DNA from: Leptolyngbya sp. FACHB-261
GTDB taxonomy: Bacteria; Cyanobacteriota; Cyanobacteriia; FACHB-261
Assembly: GCF_014696065.1 (NCBI RefSeq)
Contig: NZ_JACJPL010000010.1
Coordinates: 39,469-103,468 of the forward strand
Length of the DNA: 64,000 bases
Direction: 5' to 3'
The translations under genes were made by a program, and so were the position numbers. Below the pieces are notes generated by a model that searched no databases, had not been told where the DNA came from, and was given only the letters and a program-made list of their open reading frames with translations. Positions within the stretch are counted from its first letter, which is position 1. Each line of letters begins with the position of its first letter. Positions 9,491 through 17,611 of the stretch are shown piece after piece.

Positions 9491-9760
9491 CTAAGCAACC
9501 AATTCTTCCAGCTGAGGCAGGGGGGCTGGCATGGACGGTTCAGACAAATGTTCAGAGGGCTTCTCTGGCAGGGGGGAGTGCTCTAGCACGTCTACTTCGA
9601 GGCGCACCGAAATCAGATAGGAGCCGTTCTGATCACCAACCGTCTGAGCAATCAGCTGGGCTAGATCAGGACGTTCAGCCGTAATTGGATCGCGTAGAAC
9701 ACAACGGTCCCATTCGTAGCGAGCGTCCGGATCTAGGTGAAGGATGTAGTGCTTGGTCAT
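9491..9760 (-). CDS. small hypothetical protein, second gene of the LexA-linked cassette
   Basis: 89 residues starting MTKHYILHLDPDARYEWDRC. The first 55 look like a compact mixed alpha/beta fold; the tail is proline- and glutamate-rich. No family recognised. It lies 52 bases after the first cassette gene and 54 bases before the third gene's preferred start, all on one strand, so co-transcription is expected. Confidence 0.65.
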   Translation of the reverse strand: MTKHYILHLDPDARYEWDRCVLRDPITAERPDLAQLIAQTVGDQNGSYLISVRLEVDVLEHSPLPEKPSEHLSEPSMPAPLPQLEELVA

Positions 9761-9812
9761 GGGCTAGAACTTGAACTCACTCTTATTATTGTAGTGCAAA
9801 GACACAACAAGA

Positions 9813-10145
9813 TCAAGCAGCTAGACTGGCTGGCAAGGGGCGCTGACGAGCGTCAAGTCGGTCTCGCCCAGCCAGACGTTTTGCCAGGTCTAGATGCCCC
9901 CAAACTCGCACCTCAAGTGGCCAGGTCATGACCTCTCCTGCCTGCAAGCTAAAGGGGATGCTCCGCGCTGCCAAAGACTGCGTGAACCGCCGGGCTGAGC
10001 GCAAATCGCTGAAGCCAAACACGCAGATTTCGGAAGCGCCGAAGCGGAATTGGGAGCGCCGAAAGGGAGTTCGCACCACCAAAACTCGGTCAGACAAGTA
10101 CTGTCCAACGCGGCCCTCACCCAGGGAAAAAAAGCGACTACTCAT
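9813..10145 (-). CDS. hypothetical protein, first gene of the LexA-linked cassette
   Basis: 110 residues, basic, rich in Arg and aromatic residues (RRSQFRFGASEICVFGFSDL). No signal peptide, membrane span or recognised motif. It is the first gene after the promoter at 10280-10308, which contains a LexA box, with a leader of about 128 bases. DNA-damage induction is therefore predicted for it and the two genes behind it. Identity unknown. Confidence 0.65.
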   Translation of the reverse strand: MSSRFFSLGEGRVGQYLSDRVLVVRTPFRRSQFRFGASEICVFGFSDLRSARRFTQSLAARSIPFSLQAGEVMTWPLEVRVWGHLDLAKRLAGRDRLDARQRPLPASLAA

Positions 10146-10273
10146 AGCGCGACACCTGGTGACTGCTGTTTCTCTATTTTAGAAAATGTGTAGTGGGTTT
10201 GCACTCCGAAACCTCACTGCATCTTGTCGTGGTCTCCCCCACACCGAGGGACGGAAATCCGACCGGGATTTAT

Positions 10274-10287
10274 AGTACAAATGTACT
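10274..10287. promoter_or_regulatory. LexA (SOS) box
   Basis: AGTACAAATGTACT is a perfect palindrome-type match to the published cyanobacterial LexA consensus RGTACNNNDGTWCB. It covers the -10 element of the minus-strand promoter at 10280-10308, the classic position for repression. The nearest plus-strand gene, hisH, starts more than 110 bases away and is not an expected SOS gene. Confidence 0.8.
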
Positions 10288-10308
10288 CTCTAGTTGGGGT
10301 TTTGTCAA
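10280..10308 (-). promoter_or_regulatory. sigma70-type promoter of the LexA-linked cassette
   Basis: On the minus strand TTGACA (10303-10308, perfect -35) is followed after exactly 17 bases by TACATT (10280-10285, 4 of 6 to the -10 consensus). Transcription would start near 10273 and run into the gene at 10145. Confidence 0.75.
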
Positions 10309-10440
10309 GGTTGCTATCGGGGGAGCTATCAGCCGCTTCCCCTCGATAGCGGCTGGGGTCAGACCAGGTAAGATCACCAGTAATGGCCTAAGCCACGGGT
10401 AATGTCGTGGTCGGGCCTAGCCCCTTTGCTGAGACAAGTC

Positions 10441-11121
10441 ATGCAGTCTGCGACCCTAGAAGCCTCGGAGCCCGTCTTGATCGCTGTTATTGACTACGAC
10501 ATGGGCAACCTGCACTCTGCTTGCAAAGGCTTAGAGCGAGCAGGTGCTAGAACCCTAGTGACTAACCGACCTGAGGACCTTGAGCAGGCAGCGGCGGTTG
10601 TGTTGCCGGGCGTAGGGGCTTTTGACCCAGCGATGCAGCATCTACGCTCCCGTGACCTCGAAGGACCAATCCGCGCCGTAGTAGCCTCAGGCAAGCCTTT
10701 TTTGGGCATCTGCCTGGGCTTGCAGATTTTGTTTGAGGGCAGCGAGGAGGGCATTGAGCCTGGCTTGGGGCTACTGCCAGGGGTGGTCAAGCGCTTTGCC
10801 ACCGAACCTAGTCTGACGATTCCTCACATGGGCTGGAACCAGTTGGACTTGGTGCAGAAGGATTGTGCGCTGTGGCAAGGTTTGTCGGAGCAGTCCTGGG
10901 TTTACTTTGTGCATTCGTATTACGTTCAGCCCAGCGATCCTGCTGTTTGTGCGGCGACGGTTTGTCACGGTAGCCAGACTGTGACTGCTGCTGTGGCACA
11001 GGACAATTTGATGGCGGTACAGTTCCACCCTGAGAAATCCTCGACGGCAGGGCTACAGATACTCGCTAACTTTGTGGCTCAGGTGAAGAGGCGGCAGCAG
11101 CAGTACGCTCTGGCTCACTGA
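10441..11121 (+). CDS. hisH: imidazole glycerol phosphate synthase, glutaminase subunit
   Basis: Class I glutamine amidotransferase that feeds ammonia to HisF in histidine biosynthesis. IDYDMGNLHSACKGLE is the family N-terminus; the nucleophile Cys lies in GICLGLQILFEG and the His-Glu pair in VQFHPEKSS. The frame extends to an ATG at 10402. I chose the ATG 10441, which leaves a short extension; a TTG at 10477 with GGAG six bases upstream is an attractive alternative. hisF is not adjacent, as is common in cyanobacteria. Confidence 0.93.
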   Translation: MQSATLEASEPVLIAVIDYDMGNLHSACKGLERAGARTLVTNRPEDLEQAAAVVLPGVGAFDPAMQHLRSRDLEGPIRAVVASGKPFLGICLGLQILFEGSEEGIEPGLGLLPGVVKRFATEPSLTIPHMGWNQLDLVQKDCALWQGLSEQSWVYFVHSYYVQPSDPAVCAATVCHGSQTVTAAVAQDNLMAVQFHPEKSSTAGLQILANFVAQVKRRQQQYALAH

Positions 11122-11270
11122 CTAGCTCATTAACATTTGAAAGCTTGGCTCTAGCTCCGTGCGTAGTCTTATCGCTCAGTGTTATAACGGGCACAAGTGG
11201 CTTGATCTGACAAGCACTAAGCGGAGTTCACTCATAATTCTCTGGGCTAGTTGCTCAGACGGAGGAAGTT

Positions 11271-11456
11271 GTGGTCGCTCAGCCAAGCTCTCAGGGGTCA
11301 GAAGATTGCACTGCTGGCCAAGCGCAAAACTGGGATGACCCAGTACATCAACCGGTTGATCCTACTTCCCTCAAACCAAAAGTTGAGCCAGATCAAGACA
11401 TGGAGCCACTGCTTCAAGCGTTCCTGGAAGTGCTAACGCAAGAGTTGGAAGAGTAG
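11271..11456 (+). CDS. small acidic protein
   Basis: 61 codons from a GTG start with an excellent ribosome-binding site (GGAGG, 5 bases upstream). A strong terminator begins 31 bases after the stop, so this is a complete transcription unit. The first 40 residues are polar, probably disordered (SSQGSEDCTAGQAQNWDDP), and the last 20 form an amphipathic acidic helix (MEPLLQAFLEVLTQELEE). Function unknown. Confidence 0.65.
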   Translation: MVAQPSSQGSEDCTAGQAQNWDDPVHQPVDPTSLKPKVEPDQDMEPLLQAFLEVLTQELEE

Positions 11457-11486
11457 TGTTTCGGTCCAAGTTTCAGTTAATTGATT

Positions 11487-11518
11487 AGAGCAGGTGTTGT
11501 GCCTGCTCTTTTTGTTTC
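11487..11518 (+). terminator. rho-independent terminator
   Basis: Perfect 8-bp stem AGAGCAGG/CCTGCTCT with a 7-base loop, followed by TTTTTGTTT. It ends the small gene at 11271-11456. From here to 11926 I see no gene or structured element. Confidence 0.9.
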
Positions 11519-11926
11519 TAATGATGATTTCTATTAGCTATCAAGGGGGTCAATAGAGGCGCTTAGGTTCGGTGCTCAGTTTTGATGCTCAGCCTCTTGC
11601 AAAAGTAATAGATTGAAAAGTGTTGGGTAGCAGTTCGCAACGTAACTACAGGGGCAGATCATAGACTCAAGCTTTCCAATCTGAATGCAAGCAGTTGCAA
11701 TCTGAGCAATAGTCAGGAGCAATAGCCAAATGACAATGATTCGACCTGTTGAATGGCAACAACTTAAGTATTGTCTCCTCAGCTACGCTCTCTTCCATTG
11801 CAGATCATTCAGTATAGAAATCGTTTGATTCTGGCCCAGATTTGGCTCAAGTTCGGCCCAAGTAACTATATTTGCAAACTACTACCCAAGAGGGCTTTAA
11901 TCTTTAGAATTTAAGCTTATCGAGAG

Positions 11927-12421
11927 TTACTGATTGGCGGCAATCTCCTCTTTACCGCCCTTACCTTCACAGATGCGCTTAATCGATTCGAGGGTTTTGG
12001 AGATGCCCTCATGCATTGCGGCCTCAAAGCTGTGGCCTGGGGAGCGCTCAGCCATCTTCTGTGCCATCTCCGGTCTGGGGGCGTAGTGGATGTGAACCTT
12101 CACCTCCGATTGTGGTCCGCCGTTGCCCTGGACTTCGAGCCAGCCGTTGTAATCATTCTCGCCGTCAGAACCCCATTGAAGACGGCGAGCTTGCTGATCT
12201 ACTCGGAAATGGCCGTCGGAATCATAAGAATGATCACCAACTTGGCCTTGAGTGCGAATACGTTCACCTTCTTGGGGCTGAGCATTCTTAATTGTGGGGA
12301 GATACTGAGGCACGTTTTTGACGTCAGAAATGAACGCAAATATGCTGTCTGCAGCTGCGTTTACAGTGATCGATTGCTCGAATTCGGTCTTGGTATCAGC
12401 ACTTTCATTCGTGGAATGCAT
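11927..12421 (-). CDS. SRPBCC/START-like domain protein
   Basis: 164 residues with the helix-grip pattern of the polyketide-cyclase/SRPBCC superfamily: FEQSITVNAAADSIFAFISD, then VPQYLPTIKNAQP, and a final long helix FEAAMHEGISKTLESIKRI. Family members bind hydrophobic ligands in a cavity; the ligand cannot be inferred. No signal peptide. It is isolated, with about 470 and 300 bases of empty sequence on either side. Confidence 0.75.
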   Translation of the reverse strand: MHSTNESADTKTEFEQSITVNAAADSIFAFISDVKNVPQYLPTIKNAQPQEGERIRTQGQVGDHSYDSDGHFRVDQQARRLQWGSDGENDYNGWLEVQGNGGPQSEVKVHIHYAPRPEMAQKMAERSPGHSFEAAMHEGISKTLESIKRICEGKGGKEEIAANQ

Positions 12422-12723
12422 GGTTTAGCCTCAGCTAGAAAGTTACTGCAATTGTATGTAGAGCTAGCTGTTGAATATTAAGCAGAATTTGCATTTCTAC
12501 CCTGCGGCAGGAAATCCATGTATCCAGGTTTACATTGTGATTTGCCAAGGCAGCAAATGCGCGGCTACTTGTTGTGAGTTATCACAAGCTCAGGTTGCTA
12601 TCCTCTAGTTCGGGATGTAAGCTTGCCCCAAGCGCTTGAGCTTATGAGCCAAACTCGCCAGCTGGCTGCGTGAATTGGCCGCGTGAATTGGCTGCGTGAA
12701 CTGTCGCAAATGAGAGCATCGAC
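12422..12723. other. intergenic, no gene seen
   Basis: Short repeated GCGTGAATTGGC stretches occur at about 12668-12700, just upstream of the TIR gene. No promoter or terminator is convincing. Confidence 0.4.
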
Positions 12724-14190
12724 ATGGCTAGCAGTAATCCTGGCTCCTCTAATCAAGCCCAGCCCTTTGGCTCATCCCTTGGCCCATCCCTTAGCCAGTC
12801 TCTTGCTGTTAGCTCTGAGGCGCCTGGCAACGATGTTTTCATTTCCTATTCCCGCCGAGATAAGGCCTTTGTCGAAACCCTGGCTGCTGCCTTTAAGCGC
12901 TTGAATCGAGCCCCCTGGGTAGATTGGGATAACATTCGCAAGGGCGAGGAATGGTGGGAAGCAATTAAACGCGGGATTGAGGCAGCCGATACCTTTATCT
13001 TTGTGGTCAGCCCGGACTCTGTTGCCTCGCCAGTCTGTTGGGATGAGGTCGAATATGCGGCCAAGCACAAGAAGCGGTTCCTGCCGATTGTCTGGCGAGA
13101 AGGCTTCGATGAAAAGCGGGTTCATCCCTCGATATCGAGCCATAACTGGCTGTTTTTTCGTGAAACTGACGACTTTGAGCCAGCCTTTCAAGAACTGCTC
13201 AAGGCGATGGATACAGACCTGGGGCATGTCCGTGCCCACACACGCCTATTGGTTCGGGCGCTTGAGTGGCAAAACAAAGACCGCAACGCTAGCTATTTGC
13301 TGCGAGGCAGTGATTTGCAAGATGCGGAACGCTGGTTGACGCAGGCAGTTGATAAAAACCCTCAACCGACAGAACTGCAATCGGAGTACATCAACACTAG
13401 CCACGCAGCTCAAATTGCCCAGTTAAGAGCACGACAAAAGGCCAAGTGGACGGTGATTTTAACTACGGTACTCGTCAATATGCTGTTGGCAATTGGTGGG
13501 GGTCTGTGGTTCTATCGCTACGCGACTGAGCAAACAACGCAACAGCTTCGAGACAATTTGGTTAGAGCCCTCAATGTTGGCTTGATTGGCATTAATGGCG
13601 ACCGCTTTCAAGCCCTGGCAAACTGGGACGCTAATGCTTTCCCGGCGGGTAATCCAACTAGCAACTCCCCAGCTAGTAACCTGCTGAGCAGCAACCCTCT
13701 ATACCAAGAACATCAAGACTGGCTGTATAAAGTTCACACGGTCATTCCCAACGCCACTTTGCGCAGCTATGTTCAAGGGCCGGAGGCTGGCGAAATTCTC
13801 TGGATTGGCGATGTTTCTAGAGTGCTGCATTCCAATCCGACTGACTACCGTCAGGCTTATCCGGCTCAGCATTTTGAGTCTCAAATCTTTGACGGGGTGA
13901 CCCCAAGAGTTGTGGTGATGACTCCCTACACGGATAACCTTGGGCGCTGGGTTTCTGCAGTTGGGCCAATCAAAAACTCTCAGGGACAAGTCGTCGGTGG
14001 GCTGAAAGTCTATTTCAAAGAGGACTATATTCTGCAAGTACAGGCAGCAGTTCGCAATAGGCTGACGGTTGCTTATGTGATCATCTTTGTCTGGCTGTTG
14101 GCTCTGAGTTTGATTATTCTGCGGGTCACTCGTCCTAATGATGAAGGATTGGAGCAGCGCAAGCTTCCCTTGTCTCAGGATGTGCCTTGA
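12724..14190 (+). CDS. membrane TIR-domain protein with extracytoplasmic sensor-like domain
   Basis: 488 residues. A Ser/Pro-rich start is followed by a TIR domain at about 36-165 (NDVFISYSRRDKAFVE) with the likely catalytic glutamate Glu108 in CWDEVEYA. Residues 175-235 (ALEWQNKDRNASYLLRGSDL, ELQSEYINTS) are the linker normally seen between TIR and WD40 propellers in cyanobacterial proteins. Here it is followed by a membrane helix (about 243-263), a roughly 190-residue region ending in a Cache-like strand pair (WVSAVGPIKNSQGQVVGGLK) and a second membrane helix. I infer a receptor coupling an external signal to cytoplasmic TIR activity. Confidence 0.8.
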   Translation: MASSNPGSSNQAQPFGSSLGPSLSQSLAVSSEAPGNDVFISYSRRDKAFVETLAAAFKRLNRAPWVDWDNIRKGEEWWEAIKRGIEAADTFIFVVSPDSVASPVCWDEVEYAAKHKKRFLPIVWREGFDEKRVHPSISSHNWLFFRETDDFEPAFQELLKAMDTDLGHVRAHTRLLVRALEWQNKDRNASYLLRGSDLQDAERWLTQAVDKNPQPTELQSEYINTSHAAQIAQLRARQKAKWTVILTTVLVNMLLAIGGGLWFYRYATEQTTQQLRDNLVRALNVGLIGINGDRFQALANWDANAFPAGNPTSNSPASNLLSSNPLYQEHQDWLYKVHTVIPNATLRSYVQGPEAGEILWIGDVSRVLHSNPTDYRQAYPAQHFESQIFDGVTPRVVVMTPYTDNLGRWVSAVGPIKNSQGQVVGGLKVYFKEDYILQVQAAVRNRLTVAYVIIFVWLLALSLIILRVTRPNDEGLEQRKLPLSQDVP

Positions 14191-14241
14191 AGCTGGCCCT
14201 TAAAACTGGGCCTTAAAATTAGGTTGTCATTGCACTTCAGG

Positions 14242-15528
14242 TCATTGCGGATCAGCAGGGTACAGCGCCAGGAACTGACCGACTAGATAGAGCGAACCGC
14301 AGAGCACCACTGGGTAATCCTGGGCAAAGGCGGCACTGAGGGCTGAGGTGAATTCCTGATGTGCTTCGGTCTGGCTCAGTTTGGGCTCTAGGGCTCGCGC
14401 CAACTGGACTAGGGACTCGGGCTGGAGGGTGCTGTGGTCAGGAACGGGCAGGGCAAAGAGCCGATCCTGAGGCCGCAGCAGGGTCTTGAGGATGCCGACA
14501 TGGTCTTTGGTCGAGAGCATGCCCATGACCCAGGTGGTTGGGTCAGTGGTTGGGCTATTCGTTGGGCTGAGCCAAGCATCAACAAACTGCCGTAGGTACT
14601 CAGCGGCGGCGACGTTGTGGGCACCGTCGATTAGCAACTTGTGGGGCTGACCGGCTGCATCGGTCCAGGTCACCCACTGCAAGCGTCCCGGCCATCGAGT
14701 CTGGGCAAAGCCGGCTTCCAGGGCCGCATCTGAGATTTGCCAGCCCTGCTGACGCAGGCATTGCAGCACGGCCAAAGCAATGGCGGAGTTGGTCAACTGC
14801 ATCGCGCCAAACAAGGCCAGGGGATACTCAATGCCCTGCCAAGTCGCACGACCATTGCCTAGATCCTGGGCTGGCTCCACGCGCACAGTTGGGCAGTCCA
14901 GGACTTTGAGCCGTTCAGTAACTACGGCATCAGCCTCGGCGGGCAGAGGCCCAATCACTGCGGGGCGTTGGGGTTTGAGAATGCCTGCTTTTTCGTAAGC
15001 GATATCGGCTAGGGTGGGTCCCAGGCGTTGCCAATGCTCGCGGCTGAGCGAGGTAATCACCGAGACCAGGGGCTGCTCATTGACATTGGTGGCATCAAGC
15101 CGTCCGCCTAGGCCGACCTCAATCACGGCAACGTCAACCTGCTGTTGCGCGAAGTACCACCAGGCGGCGGCGGTAATCACTTCAAACTGGGTGGCCGAGT
15201 CTTCTGGATTGGGGTCGATGGCTTGCTGTACGGCTGTCAAAGCCGCGACTAGATCTGCCTCGGCAATCCAGGTGTCGTTGAGGCAAATGCGTTCGCGCCA
15301 GTTGACCAGGTGCGGCGAGGTGTAGCGGCCCACGCGATAGCCAGCTGCCCTCAACACTGAACTTAAGTAAGCACAGACCGAACCCTTACCATTGGTGCCC
15401 GCCACATGGAGCACCGGTACTCGCTGCTGGGGGTTGCCCAAACGCGCCAGTAGTGCCTGGATGCGCTCCAGGCCCAGATGAACACCGAAGCGCTCGTACT
15501 GACTGAGAATCTGTGCTGCGCTAGTCAT
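14242..15528 (-). CDS. folC: bifunctional folylpolyglutamate synthase / dihydrofolate synthase
   Basis: Adds glutamate to dihydropteroate and to folates. The ATP loop HVAGTNGKGSVCAYL, the TSPHLVNWRERI motif, the EVGLGGRLDATN motif and DGAHNVAA are all present. I start at ATG 15528; the frame opens two codons earlier at a TTG. 428 residues, full length. Convergent with the TIR gene. Confidence 0.95.
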   Translation of the reverse strand: MTSAAQILSQYERFGVHLGLERIQALLARLGNPQQRVPVLHVAGTNGKGSVCAYLSSVLRAAGYRVGRYTSPHLVNWRERICLNDTWIAEADLVAALTAVQQAIDPNPEDSATQFEVITAAAWWYFAQQQVDVAVIEVGLGGRLDATNVNEQPLVSVITSLSREHWQRLGPTLADIAYEKAGILKPQRPAVIGPLPAEADAVVTERLKVLDCPTVRVEPAQDLGNGRATWQGIEYPLALFGAMQLTNSAIALAVLQCLRQQGWQISDAALEAGFAQTRWPGRLQWVTWTDAAGQPHKLLIDGAHNVAAAEYLRQFVDAWLSPTNSPTTDPTTWVMGMLSTKDHVGILKTLLRPQDRLFALPVPDHSTLQPESLVQLARALEPKLSQTEAHQEFTSALSAAFAQDYPVVLCGSLYLVGQFLALYPADPQ

Positions 15529-15661
15529 AGTCAAACTGCAATATCAAATTGCGATATCCAATGCGATCCACCCTTCAATCACATTAAACAGGGGGATTAA
15601 CCAGTAGGGCTGGGATATGAGTGGGGGTAATACCAACTCACTTTTTAATTGCTACTAAATA

Positions 15662-15712
15662 ACCCCTCCCAGCCTCCCCTTGGCAAGGGGAGGAGCCGAA
15701 GGCGATGAGGTT
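15662..15712. repeat. interspersed palindromic repeat, family 1
   Basis: Core CCTCCCCTTGGCAAGGGGAG at 15673-15692 is a near-perfect hairpin, flanked by CCCCTCCCAG and a GGCGATGAGGTTTT tail. The same unit recurs at least ten more times in the window, always between genes. Confidence 0.85.
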
Positions 15713-15761
15713 TTGATGCGTAGCGCTCGTTTAGAGAATGGGTATAAGCCCTGACCACTGC

Positions 15762-16385
15762 TCAAGCTGGCTCGATGGCTGGTTCAAGGGCTGGTTCTGC
15801 TTGCAAGTAGCCCGCGGCGATGCAGTCTTCGATGATCTGCTGAACTAGCGGCCAGAGGGCGGGGGCTCCAGTTTGGATAGAACTCATGCGCTGCAGGACC
15901 TGGGCTTGGGTAATGCCGTGTAGACGCCAAGTGCCACCTCGGGTTTGCTGGTTGTGCAGGAGGGGTTGCAGGCGGTCGAGGGCAGCGGCGAACTGAGCTT
16001 CTGGGGTTGCCTGAGCTTCAAATTCTTGCCAAAGCTCATGCAATTCAGTGCCCTGGTCGGGTGGTAACAGGCCAAACAACCGAGTCGCCGCCTGGGTTTC
16101 CCGAAGTGCTTTGTCTTGATTGCCCAGGCTGTCGTAGCAGAAGGTGTCGCCCGCATCGATTTCAACCAGGTCGTGAATCAGCAGCATCTTAATGACCCGC
16201 AGCACGTCGATGCTGGTTGGCACGTATTCGGCTAATAGAATCGCCATCATCGCGAGGTGCCAGGAGTGCTCGGCACTGTTTTCGCGACGCGATTCATCAG
16301 TGAGTAGGGTTTGGCGGAGAACCTGTTTGAGTTTGTCGATTTCAATGATGAATTCGATCTGCTGCGCCAGCCGCTTCGGGGCCAT
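15762..16385 (-). CDS. HD-domain hydrolase
   Basis: 207 residues with the metal-binding HD signature: His in AEHSWHLAMMA, HD in LLIHDLVEIDAGD and a later Asp in AAALDRLQPLL. Pattern and length fit the YfbR/HDDC2-like 5'-deoxynucleotidase group, so a nucleotide monophosphate is a plausible substrate. The C-terminal tail is Pro/Glu/Ala repetitive. ATG 16385 has GGAGAC five bases upstream. Confidence 0.82.
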   Translation of the reverse strand: MAPKRLAQQIEFIIEIDKLKQVLRQTLLTDESRRENSAEHSWHLAMMAILLAEYVPTSIDVLRVIKMLLIHDLVEIDAGDTFCYDSLGNQDKALRETQAATRLFGLLPPDQGTELHELWQEFEAQATPEAQFAAALDRLQPLLHNQQTRGGTWRLHGITQAQVLQRMSSIQTGAPALWPLVQQIIEDCIAAGYLQAEPALEPAIEPA

Positions 16386-16447
16386 CGTGAGTCTCCAATG
16401 GGCATGGCTACTTTAGCAGAGTTGATAAAGTGCAAGGGAGAAAAGAC

Positions 16448-16473
16448 TAGGGACAAGGCATACCTTGTCCCTA
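16448..16473. repeat. perfect palindrome, family 2
   Basis: TAGGGACAAGG and CCTTGTCCCTA (11 bp) with a 4-base loop. Related G/C-rich hairpins occur at 20423-20640. Followed by three short tandem GGTGTTAA repeats to about 16513. Confidence 0.7.
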
Positions 16474-16598
16474 CAGGTGTTAACGACGGGTGTTAATGGC
16501 AGGTGTTAATGGCGTGAAGGGATAAGCTGTTTTTGAACGTGGCGCTTTGCACGCAGCCTTGCCAATTGATGAAGGTGCGTCTCTTCGGTCAGTTCCTG

Positions 16599-16853
16599 TT
16601 AGGTCAATTCCCGCTCTTGGGGCGGCCAGAGCAGATCGTCGACGCGTACGAGGGTGACGACGGCCTCAGAATTCTGGAACTTGCGCAGACAGACGCGTAA
16701 GATGCCAACGTGGGCGTGCAGTCTTGAGAAGATCTGAAAGGTTGGAGCTGCAATGAGCAATTCGCCACCGGCTAGACGCCAGGTGCAGGTATCTAGAAGG
16801 CCACCGATATAGGCGCTCAAGCTACGCCTGAACTCAGCCTGAAACGTAGTCAT
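16599..16853 (-). CDS. small conserved hypothetical protein
   Basis: 84 residues from ATG 16853 (MTTFQAEFRRSLSAYIGG); the frame is open to 16886 but the extension looks unlike coding sequence. Mixed alpha/beta, ending VTLVRVDDLLWPPQERELT. No motif recognised and no signal peptide. Ribosome-binding site not obvious. Confidence 0.5.
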   Translation of the reverse strand: MTTFQAEFRRSLSAYIGGLLDTCTWRLAGGELLIAAPTFQIFSRLHAHVGILRVCLRKFQNSEAVVTLVRVDDLLWPPQERELT

Positions 16854-16944
16854 GGGAAATTTTGTTTTTAAAAGCAATAATCGCAAAATATCGAGGACGG
16901 TGCTCCGGTTTCATCTGCCTTAGCGCATATCAAAACCCCAGCGC

Positions 16945-16995
16945 CTACGGCACCTCCCCTTAATAAGCTCTTGCTAAGGGGCGGTTGGAAGGGGG
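16945..16995. repeat. interspersed palindromic repeat, family 1, degenerate
   Basis: CACCTCCCCTTAATAAGCTC followed by TTGCTAAGGGGCGG keeps the family-1 stem with an enlarged loop and flanks in the usual CCTACGGC / GGAAGGGG order. Confidence 0.6.
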
Positions 16996-17003
16996 CTTGA
17001 GAG

Positions 17004-17402
17004 TTACGACTTTTCGGGGGGCAGGTGGCAGACGGCTTCGAGGCGGTTGCCGTCTGGGTCGGTGACGAAGGCGGCGTAGTAAGAGGAGTGATATTCCGGG
17101 CGCAGGGCAGGGCCGTGAGCATCGTCCTTGCCGCCGGTTGCGACAGCAGCTACGTAGAAGCGGTCAACGGCAATGCGGCTGGTTGCTCGGAAGGCCCAAT
17201 GGCGACGGTCGGCGATTACTTTGGGGCTTGCGAACACTGAGATGTAGGTGTGGCTATCGTCTTCGGGGGAGTTGCGCAAGCCGTAGCCGATGCCTTGCTC
17301 GGTCTTATAGACACAGGGATAGCCCAGGGCTGTCATAATCGCGTCGTAGAACTCCCCAGCCTTCTTCAGGTCGCTGACTGTAATCGACACGTGGTCAATC
17401 AT
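17004..17402 (-). CDS. VOC-family (glyoxalase-like) protein
   Basis: 132 residues with the paired beta-alpha-beta units of the vicinal-oxygen-chelate fold: MIDHVSITVSDLKKAGEFYD at the start and YYAAFVTDPDGNRLEAVCH at the end, supplying metal-ligand His and Glu. The central HGPALRPEYHSSYYAAFV segment is typical of small VOC proteins annotated as glyoxalase/bleomycin-resistance-like. Substrate unknown. Confidence 0.88.
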   Translation of the reverse strand: MIDHVSITVSDLKKAGEFYDAIMTALGYPCVYKTEQGIGYGLRNSPEDDSHTYISVFASPKVIADRRHWAFRATSRIAVDRFYVAAVATGGKDDAHGPALRPEYHSSYYAAFVTDPDGNRLEAVCHLPPEKS

Positions 17403-17611
17403 GCGTTTGCCTCACCACCTGTTTAACTGGCTCAATCATGAACTCTGGAGTGAATTCTAGGCATAAATTCTAAACACGGATTGGCAATATTGGCTCTGAG
17501 TTGAGCCTGTCTTTGGGTCCTTAAACTGGGCCTTTAATAGGTCCTGTAATAGAACCCGAAGGGGTGATTGTCGAAGGGCTGTAGAACTAGAGAGAGTAAG
17601 ATTGCTGTTCT

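Noticed and set aside
10313..10356. Overlapping hairpins upstream of hisH (AGCCGC/GCGGCT and CTATCG/CGATAG) as a third copy of the two-hairpin element
   Set aside because: Only the AGCCGC word is shared; loops and the second hairpin do not match.
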